DNA of 38,514 bases, taken from assembly GCA_902792985.1 (NCBI GenBank), contig CADBBT010000013.1, positions 1 to 38,514 of the forward strand, given 5' to 3'. The stretch comes from Oscillospiraceae bacterium. Lineage in GTDB: Bacteria > Bacillota > Clostridia > Oscillospirales > Acutalibacteraceae. The notes beneath the pieces were generated by a model, which saw nothing but the letters and a program-made list of their open reading frames with translations, had not been told where the DNA came from and ran no database searches. The translations under genes were made by a program, and so were the position numbers. Below, in pieces: positions 7,714 to 15,392 of the stretch. Numbering within the stretch: the stretch's first letter is position 1; each line of letters opens with the position of its first letter.

Positions 7714-7944
7714 GTGAAAAAGATCATCTGCAAAAGAGAGTATGATACGGAAGTATCCACGCTGATCGAAAAGCGCACCTTCGGTGCATTCGGCGATCCG
7801 GATGGCTACGAGGAGTCGCTTTATCAAACCCCGAAGGGTTATTATTTCCTCTATGTCAACGGCGGCGAAACTTCTCCGTATACGAAGGAAGATATCAAAT
7901 CTGTTTCCGCTGCGAAGGCAGAGGCATGGCAGAACAACAAATAA
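7714..7944 (+). CDS. 76-aa conserved-looking small soluble protein, unknown function
   Basis: The gene starts at GTG 7714, with AAAGGAGG about 9 bases upstream. It has its own promoter and its own terminator, so it is a true single-gene unit. The product is hydrophilic, begins MKKIICKREYDTE, has a central aromatic segment (GYYFLYVNGGE) and ends in a probable helix (SVSAAKAEAWQNNK). No signal sequence, metal site or DNA-binding motif is seen. The alternation of short beta-like stretches suggests a small alpha/beta fold. I do not recognise the family and assign no function. Confidence 0.75.
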   Translation: MKKIICKREYDTEVSTLIEKRTFGAFGDPDGYEESLYQTPKGYYFLYVNGGETSPYTKEDIKSVSAAKAEAWQNNK

Positions 7945-7964
7945 GAAAGAATCGTTTCTTTTGA

Positions 7965-7995
7965 CCCGTCCGATTTCGGACGGGCGTTTTTATTT
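7965..7995 (+). terminator. Strong Rho-independent terminator after the 76-aa gene
   Basis: CCCGTCCG (7965-7972) pairs perfectly with CGGACGGG (7977-7984) around ATTT and is followed by CGTTTTTATTT. Confidence 0.9.
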
Positions 7996-8017
7996 CTTTT
8001 GGATTCCATTCTGGAGG

Positions 8018-8046
8018 TTGACTTCTTGATTCTGTAATGCTATAAT
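8018..8046 (+). promoter_or_regulatory. Near-consensus promoter for the isomerase-kinase-radical SAM operon
   Basis: TTGACT (8018-8023), 17 bases, then TATAAT (8041-8046) with a TGC extended -10. It leaves a 5' leader of about 50 bases before AAGGAGG and the ATG at 8104. No riboswitch-sized structure is present, so expression looks strong and either constitutive or repressor-controlled. Confidence 0.85.
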
Positions 8047-8103
8047 AAAATGAAAAATTGGATTCATATGTTCAATTGTGATTGATTTCAAGGAGGAAGA
8101 CCC

Positions 8104-9582
8104 ATGAACAATATTCCCGAAGTTAAGCTCGGTATTGTCGCCGTATCGCGCGACTGTTTCCCTGTTGCGCTTTCCGTGAAACGACGCGAGGCGATCGTTG
8201 CTGCTTGTAAGGGCGCGATCTATGAATGTCCGGTGACGGTGGAGAATGAACTCGATATGCAAAAGGCGATCGCCGATGTGAACGCCGCCGGCTGCAACGC
8301 GCTGGTCGTGTTTCTCGGAAACTTCGGCCCCGAAACACCGGAGACGCTGCTTGCAAAGTATTTTGACGGCCCGTGCATGTTTGTCGCCGCCGCTGAGGGA
8401 GACGGTGATCTGATCAACGGCCGCGGCGACGCCTACTGCGGCATGCTTAACTGTTCTTATAATCTCGCCATGCGTCATCTGCCTGCCTATATTCCGTCCT
8501 ATCCGGTTGGCACCGCAGACGATATTGCTTCCATGATCGCCGATTTTTTGCCGATTGCACGCGCAGTCATCGGCGTGCAAAACTTGAAGATCATCACCTT
8601 CGGTCCGCGCCCGCGGGATTTCTTTGCCTGCAACGCGCCGATCAAGGGACTGTATGAGCTCGGCGTTGAAATTGAAGAAAACAGCGAACTCGATCTGCTT
8701 GTCTCTTATAAAGCGCACGCAAACGATGAACGCATCCCCGCTGTGTGCGAGGATATGGCGAACGAGCTCGGCGTGACGGGCAACAACTATCCGGCGCTTT
8801 TGCCGCGTATGGCGCAGTTTGAGCTGACACTGCTCGACTGGGCAGAGCAGCATAAGGGCGACCGCAAATATGTTGCTTTTGCGGATAAATGCTGGCCGGC
8901 GTTTCCGGAGCAGTTCGGCTTTGAGCCTTGCTATGTGAACTCTCGCCTTGCGTCGCGCGGCATTCCCGTGGCGTGTGAAGTGGACATCTACGGCGCACTC
9001 TCCGAATTTATCGGCGCGTGTATCTCCGGCGATGCCGTCACACTGCTCGATATCAACAACTCTGTGCCCGCGTCGCTCTATGAAAAAGAGATCAAAGACA
9101 AATCCGCCTATGCGCTCACGGACACCTTTATGGCGTTCCATTGCGGCAACACGCCGTCGTGTAAAATGTGTGCCAACCGTGCGATCAAGTATCAGTTGAT
9201 CCAGCACCGTCTGCTTGAGCCCGCCGACAGTGAACCTGATTTCACCCGCGGCACGCTTGAAGGTGATATCGCTGCCGGGGATATTACGTTTTATCGTCTG
9301 CAGTGCGACAGCGAAGGCGTATTGCGTTCCTATATCGCGCAAGGCGAAGTGCTTGACGTTCCGACCGGTTCTTTTGGCGGTATCGGTGTGTTCGCGATCC
9401 CCGAAATGGGCAGATTCTATCGCCATGTTCTGATCGAAAAGCATTTTCCGCATCACGGCGCTGTGGCATTCGGTCATTTTGGAAAAACGCTGTTTGAAGT
9501 GTTCCGCTTCCTTGGCGTGAAGGATATCGCCTATAATCAGCCGAAGTCGCTGCCATATCCGACGGAGAATCCCTGGAGCTGA
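8104..9582 (+). CDS. L-fucose/L-arabinose isomerase-family protein
   Basis: A 492-residue cytoplasmic protein with the layout of the FucI/AraA superfamily. It has two N-terminal Rossmann-like parts (KLGIVAVSRDCFP at the start, ALVVFLGNFGPETPET near residues 68-84), a metal-binding central part and a C-terminal barrel. Segments such as CEVDIYGALSEFIGA and FHCGNTPSC resemble the active-site regions of fucose-isomerase-like proteins, which interconvert aldoses and ketoses using Mn2+. It opens an operon: a methylthioribose-kinase-like gene starts 7 bases after it, then a nucleotidyltransferase. That suggests it shapes a sugar that is then phosphorylated and activated rather than feeding catabolism. 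The substrate is unknown. The family call is fairly secure, the reaction is not. Confidence 0.78.
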   Translation: MNNIPEVKLGIVAVSRDCFPVALSVKRREAIVAACKGAIYECPVTVENELDMQKAIADVNAAGCNALVVFLGNFGPETPETLLAKYFDGPCMFVAAAEGDGDLINGRGDAYCGMLNCSYNLAMRHLPAYIPSYPVGTADDIASMIADFLPIARAVIGVQNLKIITFGPRPRDFFACNAPIKGLYELGVEIEENSELDLLVSYKAHANDERIPAVCEDMANELGVTGNNYPALLPRMAQFELTLLDWAEQHKGDRKYVAFADKCWPAFPEQFGFEPCYVNSRLASRGIPVACEVDIYGALSEFIGACISGDAVTLLDINNSVPASLYEKEIKDKSAYALTDTFMAFHCGNTPSCKMCANRAIKYQLIQHRLLEPADSEPDFTRGTLEGDIAAGDITFYRLQCDSEGVLRSYIAQGEVLDVPTGSFGGIGVFAIPEMGRFYRHVLIEKHFPHHGAVAFGHFGKTLFEVFRFLGVKDIAYNQPKSLPYPTENPWS

Positions 9583-9589
9583 TGCAGCC

Positions 9590-10762
9590 ATGCCAAAGGA
9601 TTACAAACCGTTTGAAATATACCTGAAGCAAACGATGTTTCCTGCGGACGCTGAGTTATCGTTTGAGGAGATCAGCGAGGGCAACATCAACCATATTTAT
9701 CGCGCGAAAGACATTGCAAGCGGCCGTTCGGTGATTTTAAAACAGGCGGAATATGTTTCGCGTATTTCGCCGGATATCTGCCTGAACACCGACCGCGGCA
9801 AACGCGAAGCAGCATATTTTGACCTTTTTGCAGCGCAGATGCCGGATTCAGTGCCGCAAGTGTTCGCCTATGACGAAGCGCAGCGCCTGATCGTGATGCA
9901 GGACTTAAAAAACTGCCCTGTGCTCAGAAAGGCGATGCTTGCCGAACAAATGAGTTCACATCTTGGCGAAAAGCTCGGCGCGTTTGTTGCAAAAACAACC
10001 GCCGCAACGTCGGATTTCTGTCTTTCGCACCCCGAAAAGCGGAAAATGCAGCAGCCGTTTTCAAATCCGGAGCTTTGCGATCTGACGGAAAAACTTGTGC
10101 TGACCGACCCCTTTGTCGGCGCAAAAGAAAACGGCGTTTGCGCGGAAAACGCTGCGTTTTTGGAGCGGCAGATCTATCAAAACGCACATCTTCGGCAGCG
10201 TGCTGCAGAACTGAAATATCGTTTCATGAATCTGACACAAGCGCTGGTGCACGGCGATCTTCATTTCGGCTCTGTTTTTTTGAACGGTGATACGCCGGTC
10301 ATTTTCGATTCGGAGTTTTGCTTTTTCGGCCCCATCGGCTTCGACCTCGGCAATCTGCTGGCGCACTTTTTGATGGAAACGCTGTATACCCGCGTGCGCG
10401 GCGGCGATGTGTTATTTGAACGCTGGCTGCGGGAGATGACGGCGGAACTGCTGCATACCTTTGAAAAGGAGTTTCGCGCGGCGGTTCAAAAGGGCTGCAC
10501 AGACGCTGTGCTGCAAAACGCACCTTTTCTTGAAACGTTTATCGCGTCTGTCTTTGCTGACACAGCAGGTTTTGCAGGTGCGGAGTGTCTGCGCCGAACG
10601 ATCGGTATCGCAAAGATTCCTGAATTTGATCTGCTTGAAAAAGCACAGCGCGTACAGTTTGAACGCAAAATAATGAATGCAGGTGTTCTTTTGATGGAGC
10701 ACATGCATGAGCTGAACAGTGCCGATGCACTGCTGACAATGATTGAAAAAAACAGCAATTGA
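9590..10762 (+). CDS. S-methyl-5-thioribose kinase-like (MtnK/APH-fold) sugar kinase
   Basis: A 390-residue protein-kinase-like small-molecule kinase. Near the N-terminus are the nucleotide-loop segment EISEGNINHIYRA and the Lys in VILKQAE. The catalytic loop is HGDLH (residues 221-225) and the metal motif is DSE (240-242), in the context FCFFGPIGFDLGN. That context closely parallels the DPEFAFYGPMGFD region of methylthioribose kinases, which phosphorylate the anomeric C1 hydroxyl of 5-substituted ribose. DSE in place of DPE is a small deviation. No mtnA-like isomerase gene is in the window; the partner is instead a FucI-type enzyme. A sugar-1-phosphate product would be the right substrate for the nucleotidyltransferase encoded next. 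Salvage of methylthioribose or 5-deoxyribose is an alternative. Confidence 0.8.
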   Translation: MPKDYKPFEIYLKQTMFPADAELSFEEISEGNINHIYRAKDIASGRSVILKQAEYVSRISPDICLNTDRGKREAAYFDLFAAQMPDSVPQVFAYDEAQRLIVMQDLKNCPVLRKAMLAEQMSSHLGEKLGAFVAKTTAATSDFCLSHPEKRKMQQPFSNPELCDLTEKLVLTDPFVGAKENGVCAENAAFLERQIYQNAHLRQRAAELKYRFMNLTQALVHGDLHFGSVFLNGDTPVIFDSEFCFFGPIGFDLGNLLAHFLMETLYTRVRGGDVLFERWLREMTAELLHTFEKEFRAAVQKGCTDAVLQNAPFLETFIASVFADTAGFAGAECLRRTIGIAKIPEFDLLEKAQRVQFERKIMNAGVLLMEHMHELNSADALLTMIEKNSN

Positions 10763-10771
10763 GGTAACAAC

Positions 10772-11494
10772 GTGGTAGGTTTGATTTTAGCGGCCGGGAA
10801 AGGCTCAAGACTGTCTCAAAACGGTCAGAACGAGGTGTGCAAGGCATTGGTCGAAGTCGGCGGTGTGCCGCTCATTTCCTATTCCCTTGACAATCTCGTG
10901 CGTCTGGGTGTGAAATCGGCGGTGATCGTGATCGGTTCCCATCATCAAGAGATTATCGACGTGCTCGGTGGCAGCTATCGCGGCATAAAGCTGCAATATG
11001 CTATACAGGCACAGCCGATCGGTCTTGTCAGTGCGATCCTTTGTGCGAAAGAATGGGTCGCCGATGATCTGGTACTTCAACTGAGCGACGAGGTCTTTTT
11101 GCAGCCGTCGCCTGCCGCGCAGCTCTTGGACGCGTTTGAAAAATCGGATTTTTTAATCGGTTACACCACTGCATCTGAAGAAAAGATTCGTCAGAATTTT
11201 TCACTGGATGTGGATGAAAACGACCGATTGCTGCATTGCACGGAAAAGCCGAAAGAGGTTTTTAATGACCGCAAAGGCACCGGTTTTTGCTTGTTTTCCA
11301 AAGATTGCTATGAAATGTTGAAAACGGCTTATGACGCTGTAAGGAATCAGCCGAACGAGCTGTGCGATTTTATCAATTTCCTGATCGAAAGCGGTAAAAC
11401 GGGAAGCGCGTTTCCCATTGCAGCCGAAGAGATCAATATCAATACGCCCGCCGATCTGCAATATGCAAGGCAGTGCGTAACGCGAAGAGGTTGA
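10772..11494 (+). CDS. Sugar-1-phosphate nucleotidyltransferase-like protein
   Basis: A 240-residue GT-A fold protein starting at GTG with GAGGTAA just upstream. The N-terminal LILAAGKGSRL is the nucleotide-binding signature of sugar-phosphate nucleotidyltransferases, followed by KALVEVGGVPLISY, with the conserved Lys, and a metal-site region at QLSDEVFL. The C-terminal EININTPADL resembles the closing metal-binding NTPxDL motif of single-domain enzymes. These enzymes join a sugar-1-phosphate (or phosphocholine) with an NTP to give an activated NDP compound. The position directly after an anomeric-type kinase makes NDP-sugar synthesis the likely role. The nucleotide and sugar specificity cannot be read. 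Confidence 0.82.
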   Translation: MVGLILAAGKGSRLSQNGQNEVCKALVEVGGVPLISYSLDNLVRLGVKSAVIVIGSHHQEIIDVLGGSYRGIKLQYAIQAQPIGLVSAILCAKEWVADDLVLQLSDEVFLQPSPAAQLLDAFEKSDFLIGYTTASEEKIRQNFSLDVDENDRLLHCTEKPKEVFNDRKGTGFCLFSKDCYEMLKTAYDAVRNQPNELCDFINFLIESGKTGSAFPIAAEEININTPADLQYARQCVTRRG

Positions 11495-11499
11495 GGCCG

Positions 11500-12948
11500 A
11501 TGAACAGGGTCATGCTTCTCTATCCGCCCGGGAAGCTTTATCAGCGCGGCGAGGACCGTGCGCAGTGTAATATTGAAGACTCCACTGCAAGCTCCGTGCA
11601 TGCGTGTAACGATCTGGGTTATGCCGCTGCAATCCTTCGCGCGCGCGGTTATGAAGTCTTTTTGCGCGATTATCAGACAGCGCGCAAAACGTTTTCCGAT
11701 GTGGAGCGCGATCTGTGCGCCTTTCGACCTGATCTGGTGTTTTTGAGCACCACCAACGCAACGATCTATGATGATCTTCGATTTGTTCAGAAGGTGCGGC
11801 AGATTATTCACTGTAAGATCGTGATCAAAGGCGCAATTTTCTTTGACGCAAAGCTTGAACGGATGCAGTCGCTCGATTTTTCCTTGACAGACTGCGCGAT
11901 CGGCGGCGAAGTCGAATTTGTCATCGCGCCGGTGGTCGACTGCCTGTTGCAAGACAAGGGCAGGCTTTCAGAGATTCCGGGGATCGTTTATTTCGATGAA
12001 AACGGTGCGCACAAAACAGCGTTTTCCTGCAAAACGCCCGACCTTGATACGTTGCCGTTTCCGGCGCGAGATTTGATGAACAACGCGCTTTATGTCCGGC
12101 CCGATACCGGCGCTCCGATGGCAACGATCTCTGTGGCGCGTGGCTGTCCTTCAAACTGTATTTATTGTTTAACGCCGCATATTACAGGTCGAGATGTGCG
12201 TTTTCGTTCCACCGAAAACATTTTTCAAGAGCTGCAGGAATGCTATTATAAATTCGGCATTCGTGATTTCTTTTTTAAGGCGGACACATTTACGCTGAAT
12301 CAGGCGTGGGCGATCGAATTGTGTGAGCGCATAATCCATTCGCCGCTGCATGGAAAAATCGCGTTTACCGCCAACGGCCGCGCAGATACGCTTTCTCCCG
12401 AGTTGCTGCAAAAGATGAAGGCTGCCGGGTGTTTTATGCTCGCCATCGGTTTTGAAAGCGGCAGCGATGTTTCGCTGAAAAAAATGAAAAAGGGCACGAG
12501 CGTGCAAAAGAATCTTGATGCCGCCGCCATGATCAAAGCGGTCGGCATCCCGCTGTTCGGCTTTTTTATGATCGGTTTTCCGTGGGAGACCGAAGAAGAC
12601 TTGCGGCTGACGTTCAACCATATTCGTCAGATCGATCCCGATTTTGTGGAGCTGCATGTTGCGATGCCGTTTTATGATACAGAGCTTTATGATCTGTGCC
12701 GCGATGCCGGAACGCTCTCCGGCGGTTCGTTCGGTTTCGATTATGTTACGCCAAACACGACCGGCACAGCCTTTGTCACTATGGAGCGTCTGCTTGAACT
12801 CAAAGGGCGCTTTTTACTGCAGTTTTACACACGTCCGCGTTATCTGCTGCACAAGGCTGCCGATTGTGTGCGTGAACCGCGGGCGCTATTTCATTATTTT
12901 GTTTACGGTATGCGCTTGCTGCGGCATACATTGCGCAGAAAAAAATAA
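11500..12948 (+). CDS. B12-binding-domain radical SAM enzyme (first of two)
   Basis: A 482-residue protein with an N-terminal Rossmann-like region (MLLYPPGK, then DLVFLSTTNATIYDDL and CAIGGEVEFV) in the position of the cobalamin-binding domain of class B radical SAM enzymes. The radical SAM core follows, with CPSNCIYC (C216, C220, C223) in the context SVARGCPSNCIYC, then the GFESGSD and GFFMIGFPWET motifs. Known relatives perform methylations, ring formations or carbon-skeleton changes. The classic cobalamin DxHxxG ligand motif is not evident, as in several members that bind B12 base-off without His. The start at 11500 is preferred over a GTG at 11473, which would overlap the upstream gene. 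It is translated as part of the operon with the second radical SAM gene 15 bases downstream. Confidence 0.86.
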   Translation: MNRVMLLYPPGKLYQRGEDRAQCNIEDSTASSVHACNDLGYAAAILRARGYEVFLRDYQTARKTFSDVERDLCAFRPDLVFLSTTNATIYDDLRFVQKVRQIIHCKIVIKGAIFFDAKLERMQSLDFSLTDCAIGGEVEFVIAPVVDCLLQDKGRLSEIPGIVYFDENGAHKTAFSCKTPDLDTLPFPARDLMNNALYVRPDTGAPMATISVARGCPSNCIYCLTPHITGRDVRFRSTENIFQELQECYYKFGIRDFFFKADTFTLNQAWAIELCERIIHSPLHGKIAFTANGRADTLSPELLQKMKAAGCFMLAIGFESGSDVSLKKMKKGTSVQKNLDAAAMIKAVGIPLFGFFMIGFPWETEEDLRLTFNHIRQIDPDFVELHVAMPFYDTELYDLCRDAGTLSGGSFGFDYVTPNTTGTAFVTMERLLELKGRFLLQFYTRPRYLLHKAADCVREPRALFHYFVYGMRLLRHTLRRKK

Positions 12949-12963
12949 ACACAGGTGGTGCAA

Positions 12964-14430
12964 ATGAGAGTCCTTTTGGTCAATCCGTCCACCGGATATT
13001 ATACAAGAGCGCTGTTTAATCCTTTGGGTCTGCTGGCGATCGGCTCCTACCTTAAAAGTCTCGGTCACGAAGTGCGTCTGCTTGACCGCTGCGTGGAGCG
13101 CGTGAACTTTCAAAAGCTGCTTACGCAGTTTCGCCCTGATCTGGTCGGTGTCTCTGTGATGTCGTCACGCGGACTCAAAGATGCGATCCGTCTTTCAAAA
13201 GAAGCTAAAAAACAAGGTTTCCCGGTCGTTTGGGGCGGTGCCATGCCGTCCATGCAGATCGAACTTGTGTTGGAAGAGCTTTACATTGATGCGATCGTTA
13301 TCGGAGAAGGGGAGTACACCTTTCGGGAATTGCTCGATGTGGTGCGCGGTGAACGTAAATGGGGAGATGTTTCCGGCATAGCCTTTCGTGAAAACGGAAA
13401 AATCGTTCGCACACCCGACCGCCCGTTTATTGACCTTTCAACGCTGCCGCCGACGGATTATTCGCTCATTCAGGTGGAAAAATATCTGCAGCCTTATCTT
13501 GGCTGTGAGCGGCTGATGTATATTTATTCTTCCAAGGGCTGTCCGTGCCGTTGTGCGTTTTGTTCAAATCCCTATTTTCATAAATCCACCCACCGCAAAC
13601 GTCCGAACGCGGTCGTGATCGATGAGATCAAGTATCTGATCGACAACTACAACATGGACGGCGTCTATTTTTCCGATGAGCTTTGGGCGGCGAATCGGAG
13701 CGAGATGCTGGATTTTTGCAAACGCGTGAAGGATGAAGACCTGCATTTTCACTGGATCATCCAAACGCGCGTCGGGTTGTTTACCAAAGAAGATTTCGAA
13801 ATTATGTATGACGCCGGCTGCCGCGGGGCGTTCTTCGGCGTTGAATCCGGCTCAAAGGAGATGCTGCGGCGTATCCACAAGGCGATCCCTTACGATAAGA
13901 TCATTCCAACTTTTGAAGAAATTCAGAATCTTGGCCTGACAACGATCGCTTCATTCATCATTGGTTACCCCGACGAGACGCAGGAACAGCTGAAAGAGAC
14001 CGTTGCGCTCGTACAGGCGCTCAGCGCAAATCTCACGCCGGTTTATCATTTTACGCCTTTGCCCGGAACAGAACTGTATAACGACGTTGTCGCTGCCGGA
14101 CGCTACCGCGTTCCGCGCACGCTCAAGGAGCTTTCACGCGTTGTTGCGACCGAATCTGTCGGACAAAACCTCTCAGCGGTACCGACGGTAGACTTGCGCG
14201 TGATCCGCAGCCGCCTGCACTGGCAAAGCTTTGCCAACAAAAACGCCATTGAAAATCAAAAGCCGTTTGAATTTGCGAAGGATACCATCCTGAGCGGTCT
14301 GCGCGCAATCTCGCAAAAGGGTCCGCTCTTTTTCTTCATTGACGGTTTTAAGGCATTCTATGAATTTGTTTATGTATTCTGGTATGCTCATTTTTATCCG
14401 GGCATCCGCAAAAAATACGGCTTAAAATGA
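12964..14430 (+). CDS. B12-binding-domain radical SAM enzyme (second of two)
   Basis: A 488-residue protein. The B12-type domain is clear: MRVLLVNPSTGYY, GLLAIGSYLKSLGHEV, PDLVGVSVMSS, VVWGGAMPSM and IVIGEGEYTFRELL occur in the family order. The radical SAM site is CPCRCAFC (C193, C197, C200), followed by GVESGSKEML, FIIGYPDET and FTPLPGTELY. It resembles the first enzyme only in layout, so the two probably catalyse successive different steps rather than being a recent duplication. The ATG at 12964 has AGGTGGTG 3 bases upstream; a GTG at 12955 lies inside that site. The C-terminal 60 residues are rich in aromatic residues (FFFIDGFKAFYEFVYVFWYA) and may lie on the membrane. That would suit a lipid-linked substrate. 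Confidence 0.88.
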   Translation: MRVLLVNPSTGYYTRALFNPLGLLAIGSYLKSLGHEVRLLDRCVERVNFQKLLTQFRPDLVGVSVMSSRGLKDAIRLSKEAKKQGFPVVWGGAMPSMQIELVLEELYIDAIVIGEGEYTFRELLDVVRGERKWGDVSGIAFRENGKIVRTPDRPFIDLSTLPPTDYSLIQVEKYLQPYLGCERLMYIYSSKGCPCRCAFCSNPYFHKSTHRKRPNAVVIDEIKYLIDNYNMDGVYFSDELWAANRSEMLDFCKRVKDEDLHFHWIIQTRVGLFTKEDFEIMYDAGCRGAFFGVESGSKEMLRRIHKAIPYDKIIPTFEEIQNLGLTTIASFIIGYPDETQEQLKETVALVQALSANLTPVYHFTPLPGTELYNDVVAAGRYRVPRTLKELSRVVATESVGQNLSAVPTVDLRVIRSRLHWQSFANKNAIENQKPFEFAKDTILSGLRAISQKGPLFFFIDGFKAFYEFVYVFWYAHFYPGIRKKYGLK

Positions 14431-14443
14431 AAGGCTGGCACAG

Positions 14444-15379
14444 ATGGAAAAGAAATTGATTTCAATTGTGGTGCCTGTGTTTAACGAACAGGACAACCTG
14501 CCGGACGTATATCGTCGGGTAACTGCAGTTATGCAGTCGTTGCCTGCTTATGACTATGAGCTGGTCTTTTTTGACGACGGTTCAACTGACGGTTCCCGCG
14601 CCTGTATCAGCTCGCTTTGTGAACGGGATGCTCATGTGAAAGCAGTCTTATACGCACGCAATTTCGGTTATAGTAAAACCATTTTCTATGCGGTACAGCA
14701 GGCAAAGGGCGATTGCGCCATTTTGCTTCACGCCGATCTGCAAAATCCGCCGGAGCTGATTCCGCAGTTTGTTTCCGCCTGGGAAAACGGTGCGGGCATT
14801 GTGCAGGGAGTCAAGACAAAGAGCAAAGAAAGCGCGGTTTTGTTTTTCCTGCGCACCGTGTATTACTGGCTGATGAACGTCGTTTTCGGCGTAAAACTGA
14901 TTCCGCACGCAACGGAGTTTCAGCTCTTTGACGCTTCGTTTATTCGTGTGCTGCAGCGTGTGCGCGACAATCATCCCTTCCTGCGCGGCCTTGTGCTGGA
15001 ATACGGGCATAACCTTACTTGCATCACCTACACGCAGGAAAAGCGCGAAAAAGGAAAGACCAAGTTCAATCTGAACAAATACTACGACTTTGCGATCAAT
15101 GGTGTCATCAGTGCCTCGGATCGTTTGCCGCGGCGCATGATCGTTTTTTCTGTCGTGCTTCTTGCTGTGCTTTTGGTCGAAACCATTTGCTTTTTTGCTT
15201 TCTTTTCCGGAACGCTTTCCGGCAGCGCCATTTCGAACGCAATCGTGCTGCGTGTTCTGCTGGCAGCAGTTTTGATCGGCCAAGTTTTCCTTGCCGTTAT
15301 GTTTGAATATGTGATCGGCGTTTCCAAAAACGCGGCGGAAAAACCGCTGATCGTTGAAGAAATGCGTATTCGCTATTGA
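14444..15379 (+). CDS. Polyprenyl-phosphate glycosyltransferase (GT2, DPM1/GtrB-like)
   Basis: A 311-residue protein with an N-terminal GT-A domain, ISIVVPVFNEQDNLPDVY, then FFDDGSTDGS and LLHADLQNPPELIP, the DADLQ-type metal motif of dolichol-phosphate-mannose synthases and their bacterial counterparts. Two hydrophobic helices at about residues 229-250 and 264-290 anchor it in the membrane. The conserved Arg/Lys region before them (KREKGKTKFNLNKYYDFAINGV) is also typical. Such enzymes move a sugar from an NDP donor to undecaprenyl phosphate on the inner face. In this operon it would use the product of the upstream nucleotidyltransferase, possibly after radical SAM modification. The uppS gene lies 3 kb downstream. 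Specificity is unknown. Confidence 0.9.
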   Translation: MEKKLISIVVPVFNEQDNLPDVYRRVTAVMQSLPAYDYELVFFDDGSTDGSRACISSLCERDAHVKAVLYARNFGYSKTIFYAVQQAKGDCAILLHADLQNPPELIPQFVSAWENGAGIVQGVKTKSKESAVLFFLRTVYYWLMNVVFGVKLIPHATEFQLFDASFIRVLQRVRDNHPFLRGLVLEYGHNLTCITYTQEKREKGKTKFNLNKYYDFAINGVISASDRLPRRMIVFSVVLLAVLLVETICFFAFFSGTLSGSAISNAIVLRVLLAAVLIGQVFLAVMFEYVIGVSKNAAEKPLIVEEMRIRY

Positions 15380-15392
15380 TGGGGGTGCTCGC

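Noticed and set aside
8047-8103. Cobalamin riboswitch for the B12-dependent operon
   Set aside because: The leader is only about 50 bases, far too short for a B12 riboswitch, and has no strong hairpin.
7990-9591. 533-codon antisense frame over the isomerase gene
   Set aside because: The plus-strand frame has promoter, ribosome site and family motifs; the antisense frame has none and low-complexity Arg/His composition.
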